Below are positions 19,222-28,268 of a stretch of 64,000 nt of DNA, piece after piece. The stretch's first letter is position 1, and each line of letters begins with the position of its first letter. Source of the DNA: Streptosporangium brasiliense (GTDB taxonomy: Bacteria > Actinomycetota > Actinomycetes > Streptosporangiales > Streptosporangiaceae); assembly GCF_030811595.1 (NCBI RefSeq), contig NZ_JAUSRB010000002.1, positions 1,116,001 to 1,180,000 on the forward strand, read 5' to 3'. Position numbers and translations under genes: made by a program. Under the pieces are notes generated by a model. The model ran no database searches. It was not told where the DNA came from and saw only the letters and a program-made list of their open reading frames with translations.

Positions 19222-20094
19222 TTGAGCCTGTTCGCGCTGGTCCTCGTCCTGTCCTCGGCCGTGGCCCACGCGAGCTGGAACCTGCTGAGCAAGCAGGCGG
19301 CCGGGGCCGACTCGATCGTCTTCATCTGGCTGGTGGCCGCCGCCTCCACGGTGCTCTGGAGCCCGGTCGCGCTCGGCTATCTGGCCTTCACCGGCGACCG
19401 CCTCTCCTGGGCGGGCGCCGGGGTGATCGCCGTGAGCACCGCGCTGCACCTGGGCTACTTCCTGCTGCTCCAGCGCGGTTACCGCCACGGCGACCTGTCG
19501 GTGGTCTACCCGATCGCACGCGGCACCGGACCGCTGCTGGCCAGCCTCGTCGCCGTGCTGCTGCTGGGCGAGCAGCCGGGCCCGAGCGGAATCGCGGGGA
19601 TCCTGCTGATCGGCGTGGGCGTCCTGCTGCTCGGCACGGTCCGCAGGCCCAGCCGCGAGGATCTGGCCGGGATCGGGTTCGGGCTGGTCACCGGGGTGTT
19701 CATCGCGGCCTACACCGTCTGGGACAAGCAGGTCGTCAGCGCCTTCGCGGTCGCGCCGATCCTGCTCAACTACGGCGGCGAGCTCGGCCGGGCCCTCGTC
19801 CTGGCCCCATCGGCGCTGGCCGCCCGCCGCCGGGGCCTGATCCCGCCGGTCTGGCGCGAGCACCGGACGCGCGTGCTGGGCGCGGCCGTGCTGGTGCCGC
19901 TCTCCTACCTGCTGGTGCTGGTCGCGTTCACGTTCTCACCGGTCAGCGTGGTCGCCCCGGTGCGGGAGATCGGGGTGCTCGTCGCGGTGGTGCTCGGTGG
20001 CAGGCTGCTGGCCGAGGGCGACCTGCCCCGCCGGCTGCTCGCCGCCGCCGTCATCGTCGGCGGCGTGGTGACGATCGCCCTCAGCCAGCGGTGA
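19222..20094 (+). CDS. EamA/DMT-family transporter
   Basis: A 290-residue membrane protein of the drug/metabolite transporter superfamily with about ten helices in two EamA repeats. The first helix starts at once (MSLFALVLVLSSAVAHASWNLLSKQA). The second repeat contains VTGVFIAAYTVWDKQVVSAF. Substrate unknown; probably an exporter. The start is a TTG at 19222 preceded by GAAAGGA at proper distance; a GTG 18 bases upstream is a weaker choice. The last codons form the first unit of a tandem repeat that continues to the LysR gene end. Confidence 0.85.
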   Translation: MSLFALVLVLSSAVAHASWNLLSKQAAGADSIVFIWLVAAASTVLWSPVALGYLAFTGDRLSWAGAGVIAVSTALHLGYFLLLQRGYRHGDLSVVYPIARGTGPLLASLVAVLLLGEQPGPSGIAGILLIGVGVLLLGTVRRPSREDLAGIGFGLVTGVFIAAYTVWDKQVVSAFAVAPILLNYGGELGRALVLAPSALAARRRGLIPPVWREHRTRVLGAAVLVPLSYLLVLVAFTFSPVSVVAPVREIGVLVAVVLGGRLLAEGDLPRRLLAAAVIVGGVVTIALSQR

Positions 20095-20157
20095 CCGTCG
20101 CCCCCAACCGGTGGTGACATCGCCCTAGCCGGCGGTGACGGTCGCCCTCAGCCGGCG
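20068..20157. repeat. Tandem repeat, four units of 21-23 bp spanning two gene ends
   Basis: Units at 20068-20090, 20091-20113, 20114-20134 and 20135-20157 share the core GTGAC-N1/2-TCGCCC-N-CAGCCGGCG. The first unit is the 3' end of the EamA coding sequence; the last is the 3' end of the convergent LysR coding sequence. The two middle units fill the spacer. This looks like slippage of a gene-end sequence. Confidence 0.75.
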
Positions 20158-21083
20158 GCCCGCCCGTCGGCCGGCTCGACCGGCTGGTGAGGCAGGGAGG
20201 CGATCCTGAGCGCCTCGACCGCGGCCCGGATCGCCGGGCGCCGGGCCGCGTCGCTCCGCCAGAGCGTGTAGATCTTGCGGACCGGGCGCGGCAGGATCGG
20301 GACGACCCGCACCCCGGCGGGGACGGAGTCGCGGCCCAGCCGGGGGATGATGGCGCACCCCTGCTCGGCCGCGACCAGGGCGAGCTGGGTCGGATATTCG
20401 TCCGCCATGCAGGCGATGTCCGGCTCCAGGCCGGCCGAGCGCAGCGTGTGGACCAGCCAGTCGTGGCAGACCGTGCCGGGCGAGGAGCTGATCCACCGCT
20501 CCCCCGACAGCTCGGCCAGCTCGATCTCGGAGCGGCCGGCCAGCGGATGGGCCTCGGGCAACATCACGTCGGCGATGTCGTCGAAGAGCGTCGCGCGCGA
20601 CAGTCCCTCGGGGACGGCCATCGGCCGGTTCGTCCAGTCCTGGACGACCGCGAGGTCGAGCTCGCCCCTGGCCACCTCGCGGATCTGCCGCTCGGGCTCC
20701 CGTTCGATGAGCTGGAGCCGGAGGTCGGGATGGCGCTCCCGCAGGTGGACCAGGGCCGCGGGCACCAGCCCCCGGGCCGCCGTGGGGAAGGCCCCGATGC
20801 TCAGCCGCCCCACGACCTCCCCGCGCAGCGCCTCGAAGTCGGCCTCGGCGGTCTCCACCAGCGCGAGGATGCGCTCGGCGTGGTCGGCCAGGAGCCCGGC
20901 CGCGTCGGTCAGCCGCACCCCGCGGCCATTGCGCTCCAGCAGCGTCGCGCCGGTCTCCCGCTCCAGTTTGGCGAGCTGCTGCGACACCGCGGACGGGGTC
21001 ACCATGAGCGCGTCGGCCGCCGCCCCGACCGATCCGTAGACGGACACGGCGTGCAGGGCCTTGAGACGGTTGAGATCCAACAT
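20148..21083 (-). CDS. LysR-family transcriptional regulator
   Basis: A 311-residue LysR-type regulator. The winged helix-turn-helix is at residues 1-65 (LNRLKALHAVSVYGSVGAAADALMVTPSAVSQQLAKLERETGATLLER), and the two-lobe periplasmic-binding-type effector domain follows to about residue 290. It is divergent from an EamA transporter with 74 bases between, the usual layout for a regulator and its target. A TTATCGTTATAA repeat in the spacer is the likely operator. The effector is unknown; by analogy with other LysR/EamA pairs it may be an amino acid or related metabolite. Confidence 0.9.
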   Translation of the reverse strand: MLDLNRLKALHAVSVYGSVGAAADALMVTPSAVSQQLAKLERETGATLLERNGRGVRLTDAAGLLADHAERILALVETAEADFEALRGEVVGRLSIGAFPTAARGLVPAALVHLRERHPDLRLQLIEREPERQIREVARGELDLAVVQDWTNRPMAVPEGLSRATLFDDIADVMLPEAHPLAGRSEIELAELSGERWISSSPGTVCHDWLVHTLRSAGLEPDIACMADEYPTQLALVAAEQGCAIIPRLGRDSVPAGVRVVPILPRPVRKIYTLWRSDAARRPAIRAAVEALRIASLPHQPVEPADGRAAG

Positions 21084-21131
21084 GTAAGCGATTCTAAACG
21101 ACCGAGGTAAGAAAGTCTCGCTTGTGCTGAA

Positions 21132-21143
21132 TTATCGTTATAA
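21132..21143. promoter_or_regulatory. Possible LysR operator and -10 region
   Basis: TTATCGTTATAA is an inverted repeat (TTAT-N4-ATAA) of the T-N11-A kind that LysR proteins bind. The stretch GTTATAAAT also offers a -10 box for the EamA gene starting at 21158. The spacer is clearly richer in A/T than its surroundings. Confidence 0.4.
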
Positions 21144-21157
21144 ATAAGGATGAGTGG

Positions 21158-22105
21158 ATGCGAACCAGGCATCTCTTCCTGGCCATCGGCCTCGCCGCCG
21201 TGTGGGGCTTCAACTTCGTGGTCATGGAGGCGGGGCTCCGGCACTTCCCACCGCTGCTGTACGTGGCGCTGCGCTTCACCCTGGCCGCCTTCCCCGCGCT
21301 GCTGTTCGTCGGCGGCCCGCGGGTGCCCTGGCGGTGGGTCCTCATCGCCGGGGCCACACTCGGCGTCACGCAGTACGGCCTGCTCCTGCTGGGCATGCGG
21401 GCGGGTATGCCCGCCGGCCTCACCTCGCTCGTCGTCCAGGTGCAGGCGGTCTTCACCGTGGTCCTCGCCGTGGCCCTGCTCAAGGAGCGGATCACCGCCC
21501 GCCGCGTCACCGGCATGTGCGTCGCGTTCGCGGGACTGGCCCTGATCGCCCTGGACCTGGGCGGTGGCGGCCCGGTCGGCGCGTTCGTCCTGGTCGTCGG
21601 CGCCGCGCTGGGCTGGGGCGCGGGCAACATCGCGGTCAGGAAGGCGTCCCCTCCGGACTCGCTCCGCTTCATGGTCTGGCTGAGCGCGGTGGCGGCCGTC
21701 CCCATGCTAGGGCTGTCCCTGCTGGTGGAGGGGGTCCCTCGGCTGGAGTTCTCGATGGAGGGCACCCTGTCGGTGCTCTACGTGGCGCTGATCTCCACCC
21801 TCGGCGGCTTCGGCGTCTGGGGCTACCTGCTCAGGCGCTACGACGCCTCCGTGGTCGCCCCCTACAGCCTGCTCGTCCCCGTCTTCGGCATGTCCTCGGC
21901 GTTCCTGGTCACCGGCGAGTCGATCTCCCCGGCGGAGCTCGCCGCCGCGGCCCTCATCATCCCCGGCGTCCTGTACGCCGGCAGCCGCCCGCGCGGCACG
22001 TCCCGCGCCGCCCCCTCCCACTCCGGAACGGCCGCGCGTCCCCACGATCACGGCGGGCCGCAGGCCCCGCCGGACCGCCCCAGGACGGACGCGGCGGCCC
22101 GCTGA
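21158..22105 (+). CDS. EamA-family transporter (amino acid exporter-like)
   Basis: A 315-residue ten-helix transporter of the EamA/DMT superfamily. It begins MRTRHLFLAIGLAAVWGFNFVVMEAGLRHFPPLLYVALRFTLAA, which is close to the pattern of EamA-type O-acetylserine/cysteine exporters (WGxNFxxxxxGLxxxPPLxxxxLRF). The second repeat contains GAALGWGAGNIAVRKA. The last 45 residues are a Pro/His/Arg-rich cytoplasmic tail (SRPRGTSRAAPSHSGTAARPHDHGG). Divergent from the LysR gene that most likely controls it. Second EamA gene within 2 kb, but the two are only distantly similar. Confidence 0.88.
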   Translation: MRTRHLFLAIGLAAVWGFNFVVMEAGLRHFPPLLYVALRFTLAAFPALLFVGGPRVPWRWVLIAGATLGVTQYGLLLLGMRAGMPAGLTSLVVQVQAVFTVVLAVALLKERITARRVTGMCVAFAGLALIALDLGGGGPVGAFVLVVGAALGWGAGNIAVRKASPPDSLRFMVWLSAVAAVPMLGLSLLVEGVPRLEFSMEGTLSVLYVALISTLGGFGVWGYLLRRYDASVVAPYSLLVPVFGMSSAFLVTGESISPAELAAAALIIPGVLYAGSRPRGTSRAAPSHSGTAARPHDHGGPQAPPDRPRTDAAAR

Positions 22106-22354
22106 CCGCACGCGCCCCGGCCGGACACGCCCGTCCGGCATCGGGACCCGTACGGTCCCGGCCCGGACCGCGCCAGGGGCCGGCCCGAAGTGGTCACCTG
22201 CTTTCCCCGGAAAGTGGCCGTATGGCGGCAGGCCACCTGTCCCTAGGCTGTGGCGCCTGAACGCGTCACAGCCGGCCGGCAGGACGCTCCCGCCACGCCG
22301 GGGAGCGAGCCGGCCTCGCGGACCTCCGGGCCGCGCGATCCAGGGGGAGACCAC

Positions 22355-22801
22355 ATGATCGACGTCCGCAGGCTCCTGCCCTCCGACAGGGCCGTCTGGG
22401 AAGACCTGTTCCGCGCCTACATCGACTTCTACCAGCGGGCCGAGCCGGCGGAGATGTACGACCGGGCGTGGCGGGAGTTCCAGGCGGACACGCGCCTGCA
22501 CGCCCTCGGGGCGACGCTGGACGGCGAGCTCGTCGGCATCACGCATTTCCTCGTCCACGCCAGCACCTCGGCCCCCGACACCGACGTCTGCTACCTGCAG
22601 GACCTGTTCACCGATCCGGCCGTGCGCGGCAGGGGTGTGGCCCGCGCGCTGATCGCGGCCGTGACCGACCGGGCCCGGATCCGCGGCTGCAGCCGCGTCT
22701 ACTGGAACACCCACGAGTCGAACAGCACGGCACGGCGCCTGTACGACAAGGTCGCCGAGAACCGCGGCTTCATCAGATACCAGATCGAGCTGCCGCGCTG
22801 A
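22355..22801 (+). CDS. GNAT-family N-acetyltransferase
   Basis: A 148-residue acetyltransferase of the GNAT superfamily. The acetyl-CoA pyrophosphate-binding loop is VRGRGVARALIAAVTDRA in the middle, preceded by strand VCYLQDLFTDP and followed by RVYWNTHESNSTARRLYDKVA, the usual beta5-alpha4 region. The acceptor is unknown. The ATG at 22355 follows AGGGGGAGACC; the frame extends upstream without similarity. Stand-alone gene in the accessory block, convergent with the HTH protein gene. Confidence 0.88.
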   Translation: MIDVRRLLPSDRAVWEDLFRAYIDFYQRAEPAEMYDRAWREFQADTRLHALGATLDGELVGITHFLVHASTSAPDTDVCYLQDLFTDPAVRGRGVARALIAAVTDRARIRGCSRVYWNTHESNSTARRLYDKVAENRGFIRYQIELPR

Positions 22802-22832
22802 GGCCCGCCCCGCCGGCCGCGGAGCGGGGGCG

Positions 22833-23276
22833 CTACCGGTCCGTCTCGGCGGCCACCCGGCCGGCCAGCCGTTCGTAGCGCTGCCTGGCGGCCTGGGAGG
22901 TGCCCAGGCCGAGGCCGAAGGCGATCTCCTGCCAGGTGAGGCCACGGCCCCGCGCCATCAGCAGGAGCCCGGCCTCCAGCTGGTCCATCTCCGCGCGCGC
23001 CAGCGGGATGAGGGTCAGGGCGGCGGTGATGTCGGCGCCGTCCACCTCCGGCTCGGTCTCCTCCCGCACCGCGCTGCCCCCCGCGAGGAAGGACACGAGC
23101 CTGATGGCCTCGTGCGGGCCGAGAACGTCGGGATGGACCTGCCGGGAACGCTGCGCCTCGGTGGCCGCGTGCCGCTCGGCGATGCGCATCAGCGAGGCGT
23201 ACACCCGGTGCGCCCGCGCCTGAGCGGGGTCGGGCGGGGTGAAGGGGTCGGACGTCTGATCGGATTCGGCGTTCAT
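22833..23276 (-). CDS. HTH-containing hypothetical protein
   Basis: A 147-residue protein from MNAESDQTSDPF. No family name is recognised. Near the C-terminus GLTWQEIAFGLGLGTSQAARQRYERLAGR reads as a sigma-factor- or resolvase-like helix-turn-helix, so it is probably a DNA-binding regulator. The middle is helical with a conserved-looking run (DVLGPHEAIRLVSFLAGG). An ATTGTTGACAACAT palindrome lies just upstream, in the promoter region, and may be an autoregulatory site. Divergent from the Uma2 gene. Confidence 0.65.
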   Translation of the reverse strand: MNAESDQTSDPFTPPDPAQARAHRVYASLMRIAERHAATEAQRSRQVHPDVLGPHEAIRLVSFLAGGSAVREETEPEVDGADITAALTLIPLARAEMDQLEAGLLLMARGRGLTWQEIAFGLGLGTSQAARQRYERLAGRVAAETDR

Positions 23277-23434
23277 ACGCCCAGCATGATTGCCCAATAT
23301 TATGTTGTCAACAATTTGAAGCAAACATAGTGTTCAAATGCAGATCGCGACTCGCCCCCTTGAGAAGAGGCACACCCCTGCCGTCGGCGGCGGAAGCAGG
23401 AGAGAATGAACTGAGGGCAACGGAGATGATCTGA

Positions 23435-24073
23435 ATGAACACACCCGGTGACGGAGACGATGTTACGGTGACCGACGTGAGTAGCGCTCTTGACTACTGG
23501 CCGTCCCCACCCCCGTGGGGATGGACCGCCGACGACCTCGATCGCCTCCCGGCAGAGGGGCCGAACGGCGAGCCCGACTTCTTCAAGCACGTCGAACTGA
23601 TCGATGGAGCTCTCGTCTTCATGTCCCCCCAGAAGCGCTTCCACCAGCGCATGATCCGCCGGCTCACCGAGGCGCTCGACATCCAGACGCCGGAGCGACT
23701 GTCAGCGGTTGATCAGATGGACGTCAAGCTCGGCCACCGGATGCGGCCCTGTCCTGACGTCGTCATCGTCGACACGGCGGCGGCCGACGACGACGACCGG
23801 ACCTTCTACACCCCTGACGAGGTCCACCTCGTCATCGAGGTGGTCTCCCCCGAGTCCGAGGACCGGGACCGCAAGACCAAGCCGTTCCGCTACGCCGAGG
23901 CCGGGATCGCGCACTTCTGGCGGGTCGAGAACAACGACGGCAGCCCCGTCGTCTACGTCTACGAGCTCGACCCCGCCACCGGCGCCTACGGCCTGACCGG
24001 CATCCACCACGGACGGCTGACCGTCCCGGTCCCCTTCCCCCTCGACATCGACCTGGACAAGCTGCCCCGCTAG
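23435..24073 (+). CDS. Uma2-family (DUF820) endonuclease-like protein
   Basis: A 212-residue protein of the Uma2/DUF820 family, which has a PD-(D/E)XK nuclease fold and is strongly expanded in actinobacteria and cyanobacteria; its biological role is unknown. Fold features: [25 protein letters not shown] (conserved Glu and H), [18 protein letters not shown] (the D of the nuclease core) and [36 protein letters not shown], with the ExV...K pattern. The stop codon overlaps that of hemL on the other strand in CTAG. The start ATG at 23435 is the simplest choice; a GTG ten codons later is possible. Confidence 0.85.
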   Translation: MNTPGDGDDVTVTDVSSALDYWPSPPPWGWTADDLDRLPAEGPNGEPDFFKHVELIDGALVFMSPQKRFHQRMIRRLTEALDIQTPERLSAVDQMDVKLGHRMRPCPDVVIVDTAAADDDDRTFYTPDEVHLVIEVVSPESEDRDRKTKPFRYAEAGIAHFWRVENNDGSPVVYVYELDPATGAYGLTGIHHGRLTVPVPFPLDIDLDKLPR

Positions 24074-25365
24074 GAGGCCTGGGCGGCGGCCTTGGCGGCG
24101 AGCGGGAGTGCCTCGGCGATGCGGGACAGTGCCTCGTCGTCGTGGGCGGCCGACAGGAACCACGCCTCGTAGGCCGACGGGGGCAGGTAGACGCCCTGGT
24201 CGAGCATGGCGTGGAAGAACGCCCGGTAGGCGGCGGTGTTCTGCCTCTGGGCTCCGGCGAAGTCGGTGACCTGCTCGTCGGTGAAGAAGACGGAGAACAG
24301 GCTGCCGGCGCGCTGCAGGCGGTGCGGCACTCCGGCGGCGGCCAGGGCGTCGGCGGCGGCGCGGCCGATGACCAGGGCGGCGGCGTCGACCCGGTCGTAG
24401 ACCTCGTCGTCGCAGGCGCGCAGGGTGGCCAGGCCCGCGGCGCAGGCCAGCGGGTTACCGGACAGGGTGCCGGCCTGGTAGACCGGGCCCTCGGGGGCGA
24501 GGTTGGCCATCACGTCGGCGCGTCCGCCGAACGCGGCGGCGGGCAGGCCGCCGCCCATGACCTTGCCGAAGGTCATCAGGTCGGCGTCCACCGGGTCCAG
24601 TCCGTACCATCCGGCCTCCGAGACCCGGAAACCGGTGAGCACCTCGTCGATGATCAGCAGGGCGCCGTGCGCGGTGCAGAGCTCGCGGAGCTTGGCGTTG
24701 AACCCGTCGAGCGGCGGGACGACGCCCATGTTGGCCGGGCACGCCTCGGTGATCACGCACGCGATCTCGGCGCCGAAGGTCTGGAACGCCTCCGTCACCG
24801 CCTCGATCGAGTTGTAGGGCAGCACCACGGTGTCGGCCGCCGAGGCGCCGGTCACGCCGGGGGTGTCGGGCAGGCCGAAGGTGACCAGGCCGGACCCGGC
24901 GGAGGCGAGCAGGGCGTCGACGTGGCCGTGGTAGCAGCCGGCGAACTTGACGACCTTGGACCGGCCGGTGAAGCCGCGGGCCAGCCGTACGGCGGACATG
25001 GTGGCCTCGGTGCCGGAGCTGACCAGGCGGACCTTCTCCACCGGCTCCACCCGGGCGACGATCTCCTCGGCCAGTTCGACCTCGCCGGGCGTCGCCGTGC
25101 CGAACGAGGTGCCCGCCGCGAGGGCCTCCTGCAGCGCCTCGACCACGGCCGGGTGGCGGTGCCCGAGGATCATCGGCCCCCAGGAGCAGACCAGGTCCAC
25201 GTAACGGTTGCCGTCGACGTCGGTGATGTAGGGGCCCTGGCCGGAGGCCATGAAGCGGGGTGTGCCGCCGACGGCTCCGAAGGCGCGGACCGGGGAGTTG
25301 ACACCTCCCGGAACGATCTCACGGGCGCGGGCGAACAGTTCCTCGGAGTTCTCAGTACGGCTCAC
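24070..25365 (-). CDS. hemL: Glutamate-1-semialdehyde 2,1-aminomutase
   Basis: HemL is a PLP enzyme that turns glutamate-1-semialdehyde into 5-aminolevulinate, the second step of the C5 heme route after HemA. The product has 431 residues from [39 protein letters not shown]. The PLP lysine is in [22 protein letters not shown], and [22 protein letters not shown] holds the conserved Asp. In-frame upstream starts (GTG at 25383, TTG at 25404) exist; the GTG at 25365 gives the family-like N-terminus though its GGAGG is close. It is separated from hemACDB by 8 kb of accessory genes. It ends in a four-base stop overlap with the Uma2 gene. Confidence 0.96.
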   Translation of the reverse strand: MSRTENSEELFARAREIVPGGVNSPVRAFGAVGGTPRFMASGQGPYITDVDGNRYVDLVCSWGPMILGHRHPAVVEALQEALAAGTSFGTATPGEVELAEEIVARVEPVEKVRLVSSGTEATMSAVRLARGFTGRSKVVKFAGCYHGHVDALLASAGSGLVTFGLPDTPGVTGASAADTVVLPYNSIEAVTEAFQTFGAEIACVITEACPANMGVVPPLDGFNAKLRELCTAHGALLIIDEVLTGFRVSEAGWYGLDPVDADLMTFGKVMGGGLPAAAFGGRADVMANLAPEGPVYQAGTLSGNPLACAAGLATLRACDDEVYDRVDAAALVIGRAAADALAAAGVPHRLQRAGSLFSVFFTDEQVTDFAGAQRQNTAAYRAFFHAMLDQGVYLPPSAYEAWFLSAAHDDEALSRIAEALPLAAKAAAQAS

Positions 25366-25530
25366 GCCCTCCAGGGTAGCCACGGAAGAAGGAGATTCCG
25401 CCAAGGCCCCGCCCCGTCGACACGAGAGGATTCGCGGTCAAGATCCACCCTCCAGGCGGGGCCCGTACAAACAAACAGGGGCTTCACCTACCGCGATATC
25501 ACCCTCATGACCGAACGACGACCCTTCGGC

Positions 25531-26145
25531 TCAGCGCGGCACTCTCCAACGCCGCTCCAGGAACAGAACCGTGAAGCCGAGCAAAAGGACGGATCCCGAC
25601 ACCACCCAGGAGTGGGGGACGTTCACCTCCAATTTGGGAATCGCCCATGGTGAGACCTCCCCATCGACAACGCCGAAGACATAGACCGGCACGGCTATGG
25701 CCAAGGGAAGCACCCAAGCGAGCCGTCTACCGAACCCCCATCCCGACAGACAAGCGATGCCGAGCCACCACAGCAAGTTCCGCAAGGCCGCAGGCACGGT
25801 TTCCGCTGTTCCAGTCAGCCACAGACCGGCAATCAACCCGATCGCGGAAATAACGGCCAGAGTTCCCAACTGCCCCACGTCGATACGGCGCACCTGACGA
25901 GCGGCCCCCGCCTCGAATCCGGCCATCGTGCTGTGCAAACTTACGACGACGACACAGGCGAAGGGAATAGGCATCAACACCGCGACTGGCACAGGCGTGA
26001 GGAGATGACCGAACGCCTGGGGGAAGGTCATGTCCAGCCGCCCCCAGAGTCCTGCTGCGACAGAGAGCGCAAGCAAGGCACCGAGCGCCGGCCGGAGCCT
26101 ACGGGTCTCCACGAAGGACCGCAGGGCGCTGAAATCATCAGCCAT
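25531..26145 (-). CDS. ABC exporter membrane protein, short subunit
   Basis: A 204-residue integral membrane protein with five or six helices (RPALGALLALSVAAGLWGRL, VPVAVLMPIPFACVVVVSL, LGTLAVISAIGLIAGLWLTG, LLWWLGIACLSGWGFGRRLA, WVLPLAIAVPVYVFGVV and VVSGSVLLLGFTVLFLERR). No substrate signature. It overlaps the gene before it by 8 bases and belongs with the permease and ATPase genes upstream as a three-gene exporter cassette. The lower GC content compared with the neighbours suggests the cassette was acquired. Confidence 0.75.
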   Translation of the reverse strand: MADDFSALRSFVETRRLRPALGALLALSVAAGLWGRLDMTFPQAFGHLLTPVPVAVLMPIPFACVVVVSLHSTMAGFEAGAARQVRRIDVGQLGTLAVISAIGLIAGLWLTGTAETVPAALRNLLWWLGIACLSGWGFGRRLAWVLPLAIAVPVYVFGVVDGEVSPWAIPKLEVNVPHSWVVSGSVLLLGFTVLFLERRWRVPR

Positions 26146-27391
26146 CGCAGCCTGCCCACGTCCGCTTGACCTGGTTCTTGACCCATGCGAGCTGTTCAGC
26201 TCTGGGCTTGGCGAGAACAGTGTCCACTTCCCTGGCCACCTCAGGCGGGAGGATGAAGGAATCGTCATCGCTGACCCGGTTTGCCCCCTTCGCCACTGCG
26301 GCGTGCCAGACCCAGACTCTCCCCCCGATGTCATATCTCGCCGCCATCGCGGCGTCACTGGCGTCCGGACATTTCCCCGGGGGGAGGAAGCCCGAGAGGG
26401 CCATGCTGGCGCTGATCGCCTCCACCTCCGGCAACGCGGTGAAGTACGGGTATCCGCCACCATCCGGCTTCAGTCCGCCGTCGTAGTACGCCTTCGGAAG
26501 GGGGATGGCGTCTCCTGCGGCGTCCGAGATTCGCCGGGCAGCCTCCGAGGCGGCACCGAGGTAGGCATGGTTCTCCGGCCAGAGGCAGACAGTCGGCACC
26601 CCAGCCCCAGGTTTTGCGCACAACGGCTTCACCGGAGGGGTACGGGCGACCTGCAAAGGACCGGAAAGGACAACCCATCCCAATAACCCAACCACACTTG
26701 CCAGCAGCACCAAGGGCCGTGTCCGTGACGACTCCGTCCGAGACTTCATGGAAGGCGTCAACACCGCCAGAGCAACGATGCCGAGGGCGAAAAAACAGCG
26801 CGCCACAAGCACACCGGTGCTCAGCTCCAGGCGGGCCGGACCGGTGACCACCGAAAAGTCAAACGGAGCGTTCGTCGGGGTCAGGAACTGAATCACGAGC
26901 ACGGTCACCGCCGTGAGGGGTGGGGTAATCCGTGACGGCCAGAGGCGCCCCGCCACATGACCGCTCGCCACGCATACGGTGAGCGTCGTGAACACCAGCA
27001 ACAGATAAGAGGTCCAGAGAAACCCTGCTCCAGCTGGACCGGCTGCCACCACGGCTGCCACCACGGCGAAAACCGCGATACCCGACCAAGCGTAGATCAG
27101 GGTCGCTGACAGATGAGCACCTTCGACCTGCCAAGAGCGGCGGGCGACCACGGTCAACTGGTCTCGCATCGCCTGCCGCACATCGCGCTGCGCTGACCAC
27201 GCGGCCATTCCGGCCAGGACAGCCGCGGCGAAATACGTCGCGGCGTTGGCCGCCATCACACTGGCCTCCGGCCAGACCAGGTACCACCCTTGGCCCCATA
27301 CCGTCATCAACCCGCCCCCCAGGGCGAGGAGGAGAAGAAATGCCCATTTAGCTGATGAACGGCGCAACTCCACCCAGATCATCCAGCGCAT
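26138..27391 (-). CDS. ABC exporter membrane protein, long subunit
   Basis: A 417-residue protein with about seven helices in the first 270 residues (start MRWMIWVELRRSSAKWAFLLLLALGGGLM), then an extracytoplasmic-looking domain of about 150 residues with cysteines (KPLCAKPG, TVCLWPENHAY, GKCPDASD, WAGCDG) that may form disulfides. That outside domain is unusual for ABC-2 permeases. The ATG at 27391 has GAGGAGGG before it; the frame starts nine codons further up. It follows the ATPase gene by 61 bases and overlaps the short subunit by 8. Confidence 0.75.
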   Translation of the reverse strand: MRWMIWVELRRSSAKWAFLLLLALGGGLMTVWGQGWYLVWPEASVMAANAATYFAAAVLAGMAAWSAQRDVRQAMRDQLTVVARRSWQVEGAHLSATLIYAWSGIAVFAVVAAVVAAGPAGAGFLWTSYLLLVFTTLTVCVASGHVAGRLWPSRITPPLTAVTVLVIQFLTPTNAPFDFSVVTGPARLELSTGVLVARCFFALGIVALAVLTPSMKSRTESSRTRPLVLLASVVGLLGWVVLSGPLQVARTPPVKPLCAKPGAGVPTVCLWPENHAYLGAASEAARRISDAAGDAIPLPKAYYDGGLKPDGGGYPYFTALPEVEAISASMALSGFLPPGKCPDASDAAMAARYDIGGRVWVWHAAVAKGANRVSDDDSFILPPEVAREVDTVLAKPRAEQLAWVKNQVKRTWAGCDG

Positions 27392-27452
27392 GTGCCCTCC
27401 TCGGTCGCCAGGCGCCATATCGGAAGGCCGCAGTGCCCATTGACCGTGCCAC

Positions 27453-28208
27453 TCACGTCGTCACCGCCGGCGCCCGAAGCGCAGTGGTGTAGCCGCGCTC
27501 CAACGGAGTGTCTCCTCGGCCATCCGGCGCCGCGCAGTCGGCGAGTTGCCGAGGCGTTCCGGAGAAGACCACGGTGCCATCGCGAACGACGTGCAGGGTG
27601 CTGCACGCCGCAGCCACGTCCTCCACCAGGTGGGTACTGAGAACGACCGCCGCCTCCGAAGAGATTTCACGGATAAGGTCGCGGAACTCCAGTCGCTGTT
27701 CGGGATCCAGCCCTACCGTTGGCTCATCCAGCAGAACGAGCTTCACGTCACCGACGATGGCCTGGGCGATGCCTACCCTGCGGAGCATGCCTCCGGAGAG
27801 TTCCTTCATCTTCCGGGATCGCATGTCCGCAAGGCCCACCTGATCAAGCGCTCGTAGCGCGGCCTTGCCTGCCGTACGATCCGGCACCATTCTCAACCAA
27901 GCGCAGTAGCGCACGAATTCGTACACCGAGAATCCCGGGTGGTAGCCGAAATCCTGTGGTAGATAGCCGATTGCCCGCCGCGCTTCCCGCACGTCCGCAT
28001 CGCCACGCAACTCTCGGCCGAAGACCCGGATCGTTCCCTCGCCGGGGGGCGTCACTGTAGCCAGGGTGCGCAGCAAAGTTGTCTTTCCCGCACCGTTCGG
28101 CCCCAGGAGTCCCACCGCGCCTCGGGTGGCTTTCATGGAAAGACCTGAGATCACCCGACGGGAACCATATCCCTGCACCAGGCCCTCTACCTCGAATACG
28201 AACTCCAC
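27453..28208 (-). CDS. ABC transporter ATP-binding protein
   Basis: A 251-residue ATPase of the CcmA/DrrA-like exporter type. Motifs in order: Walker A GPNGAGKTTLLRTLA (about residue 35), Q-loop YLPQDFGYHPG, signature LSGGMLRRVGIAQAI, Walker B VLLDEPTVGLDPEQ, and H-loop LSTHLVEDV. The start GTG (VEFVFEVEGLVQGYG) has GGAGAGG six bases upstream; the open frame continues 33 codons beyond. It powers the two membrane subunits downstream. A strong 10-bp hairpin lies 35 bases before the start, a possible attenuator. Confidence 0.9.
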   Translation of the reverse strand: MEFVFEVEGLVQGYGSRRVISGLSMKATRGAVGLLGPNGAGKTTLLRTLATVTPPGEGTIRVFGRELRGDADVREARRAIGYLPQDFGYHPGFSVYEFVRYCAWLRMVPDRTAGKAALRALDQVGLADMRSRKMKELSGGMLRRVGIAQAIVGDVKLVLLDEPTVGLDPEQRLEFRDLIREISSEAAVVLSTHLVEDVAAACSTLHVVRDGTVVFSGTPRQLADCAAPDGRGDTPLERGYTTALRAPAVTT

Positions 28209-28242
28209 CGACAACCTCTCCGACTGCTTCACCTTGCGGAGA

Positions 28243-28268
28243 GCGGGCCCGCTCGATGGCGGGCCCGC
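28243..28268 (-). promoter_or_regulatory. Leader hairpin before ABC exporter genes
   Basis: GCGGGCCCGC occurs twice, separated by the six bases TCGATG; as it is its own reverse complement, the copies form a 10-bp GC stem with a six-base loop. It lies 35 bases upstream of the ATPase start, in the expected 5' leader. It could act as an attenuator or as a terminator for transcription entering from upstream. Confidence 0.5.

Noticed and set aside
25405..25463. GGCCCCGCC and GGCGGGGCC as a regulatory hairpin before hemL
   Set aside because: Nine-base arms 41 bases apart in GC-rich DNA can arise by chance; no support as a riboswitch or terminator.
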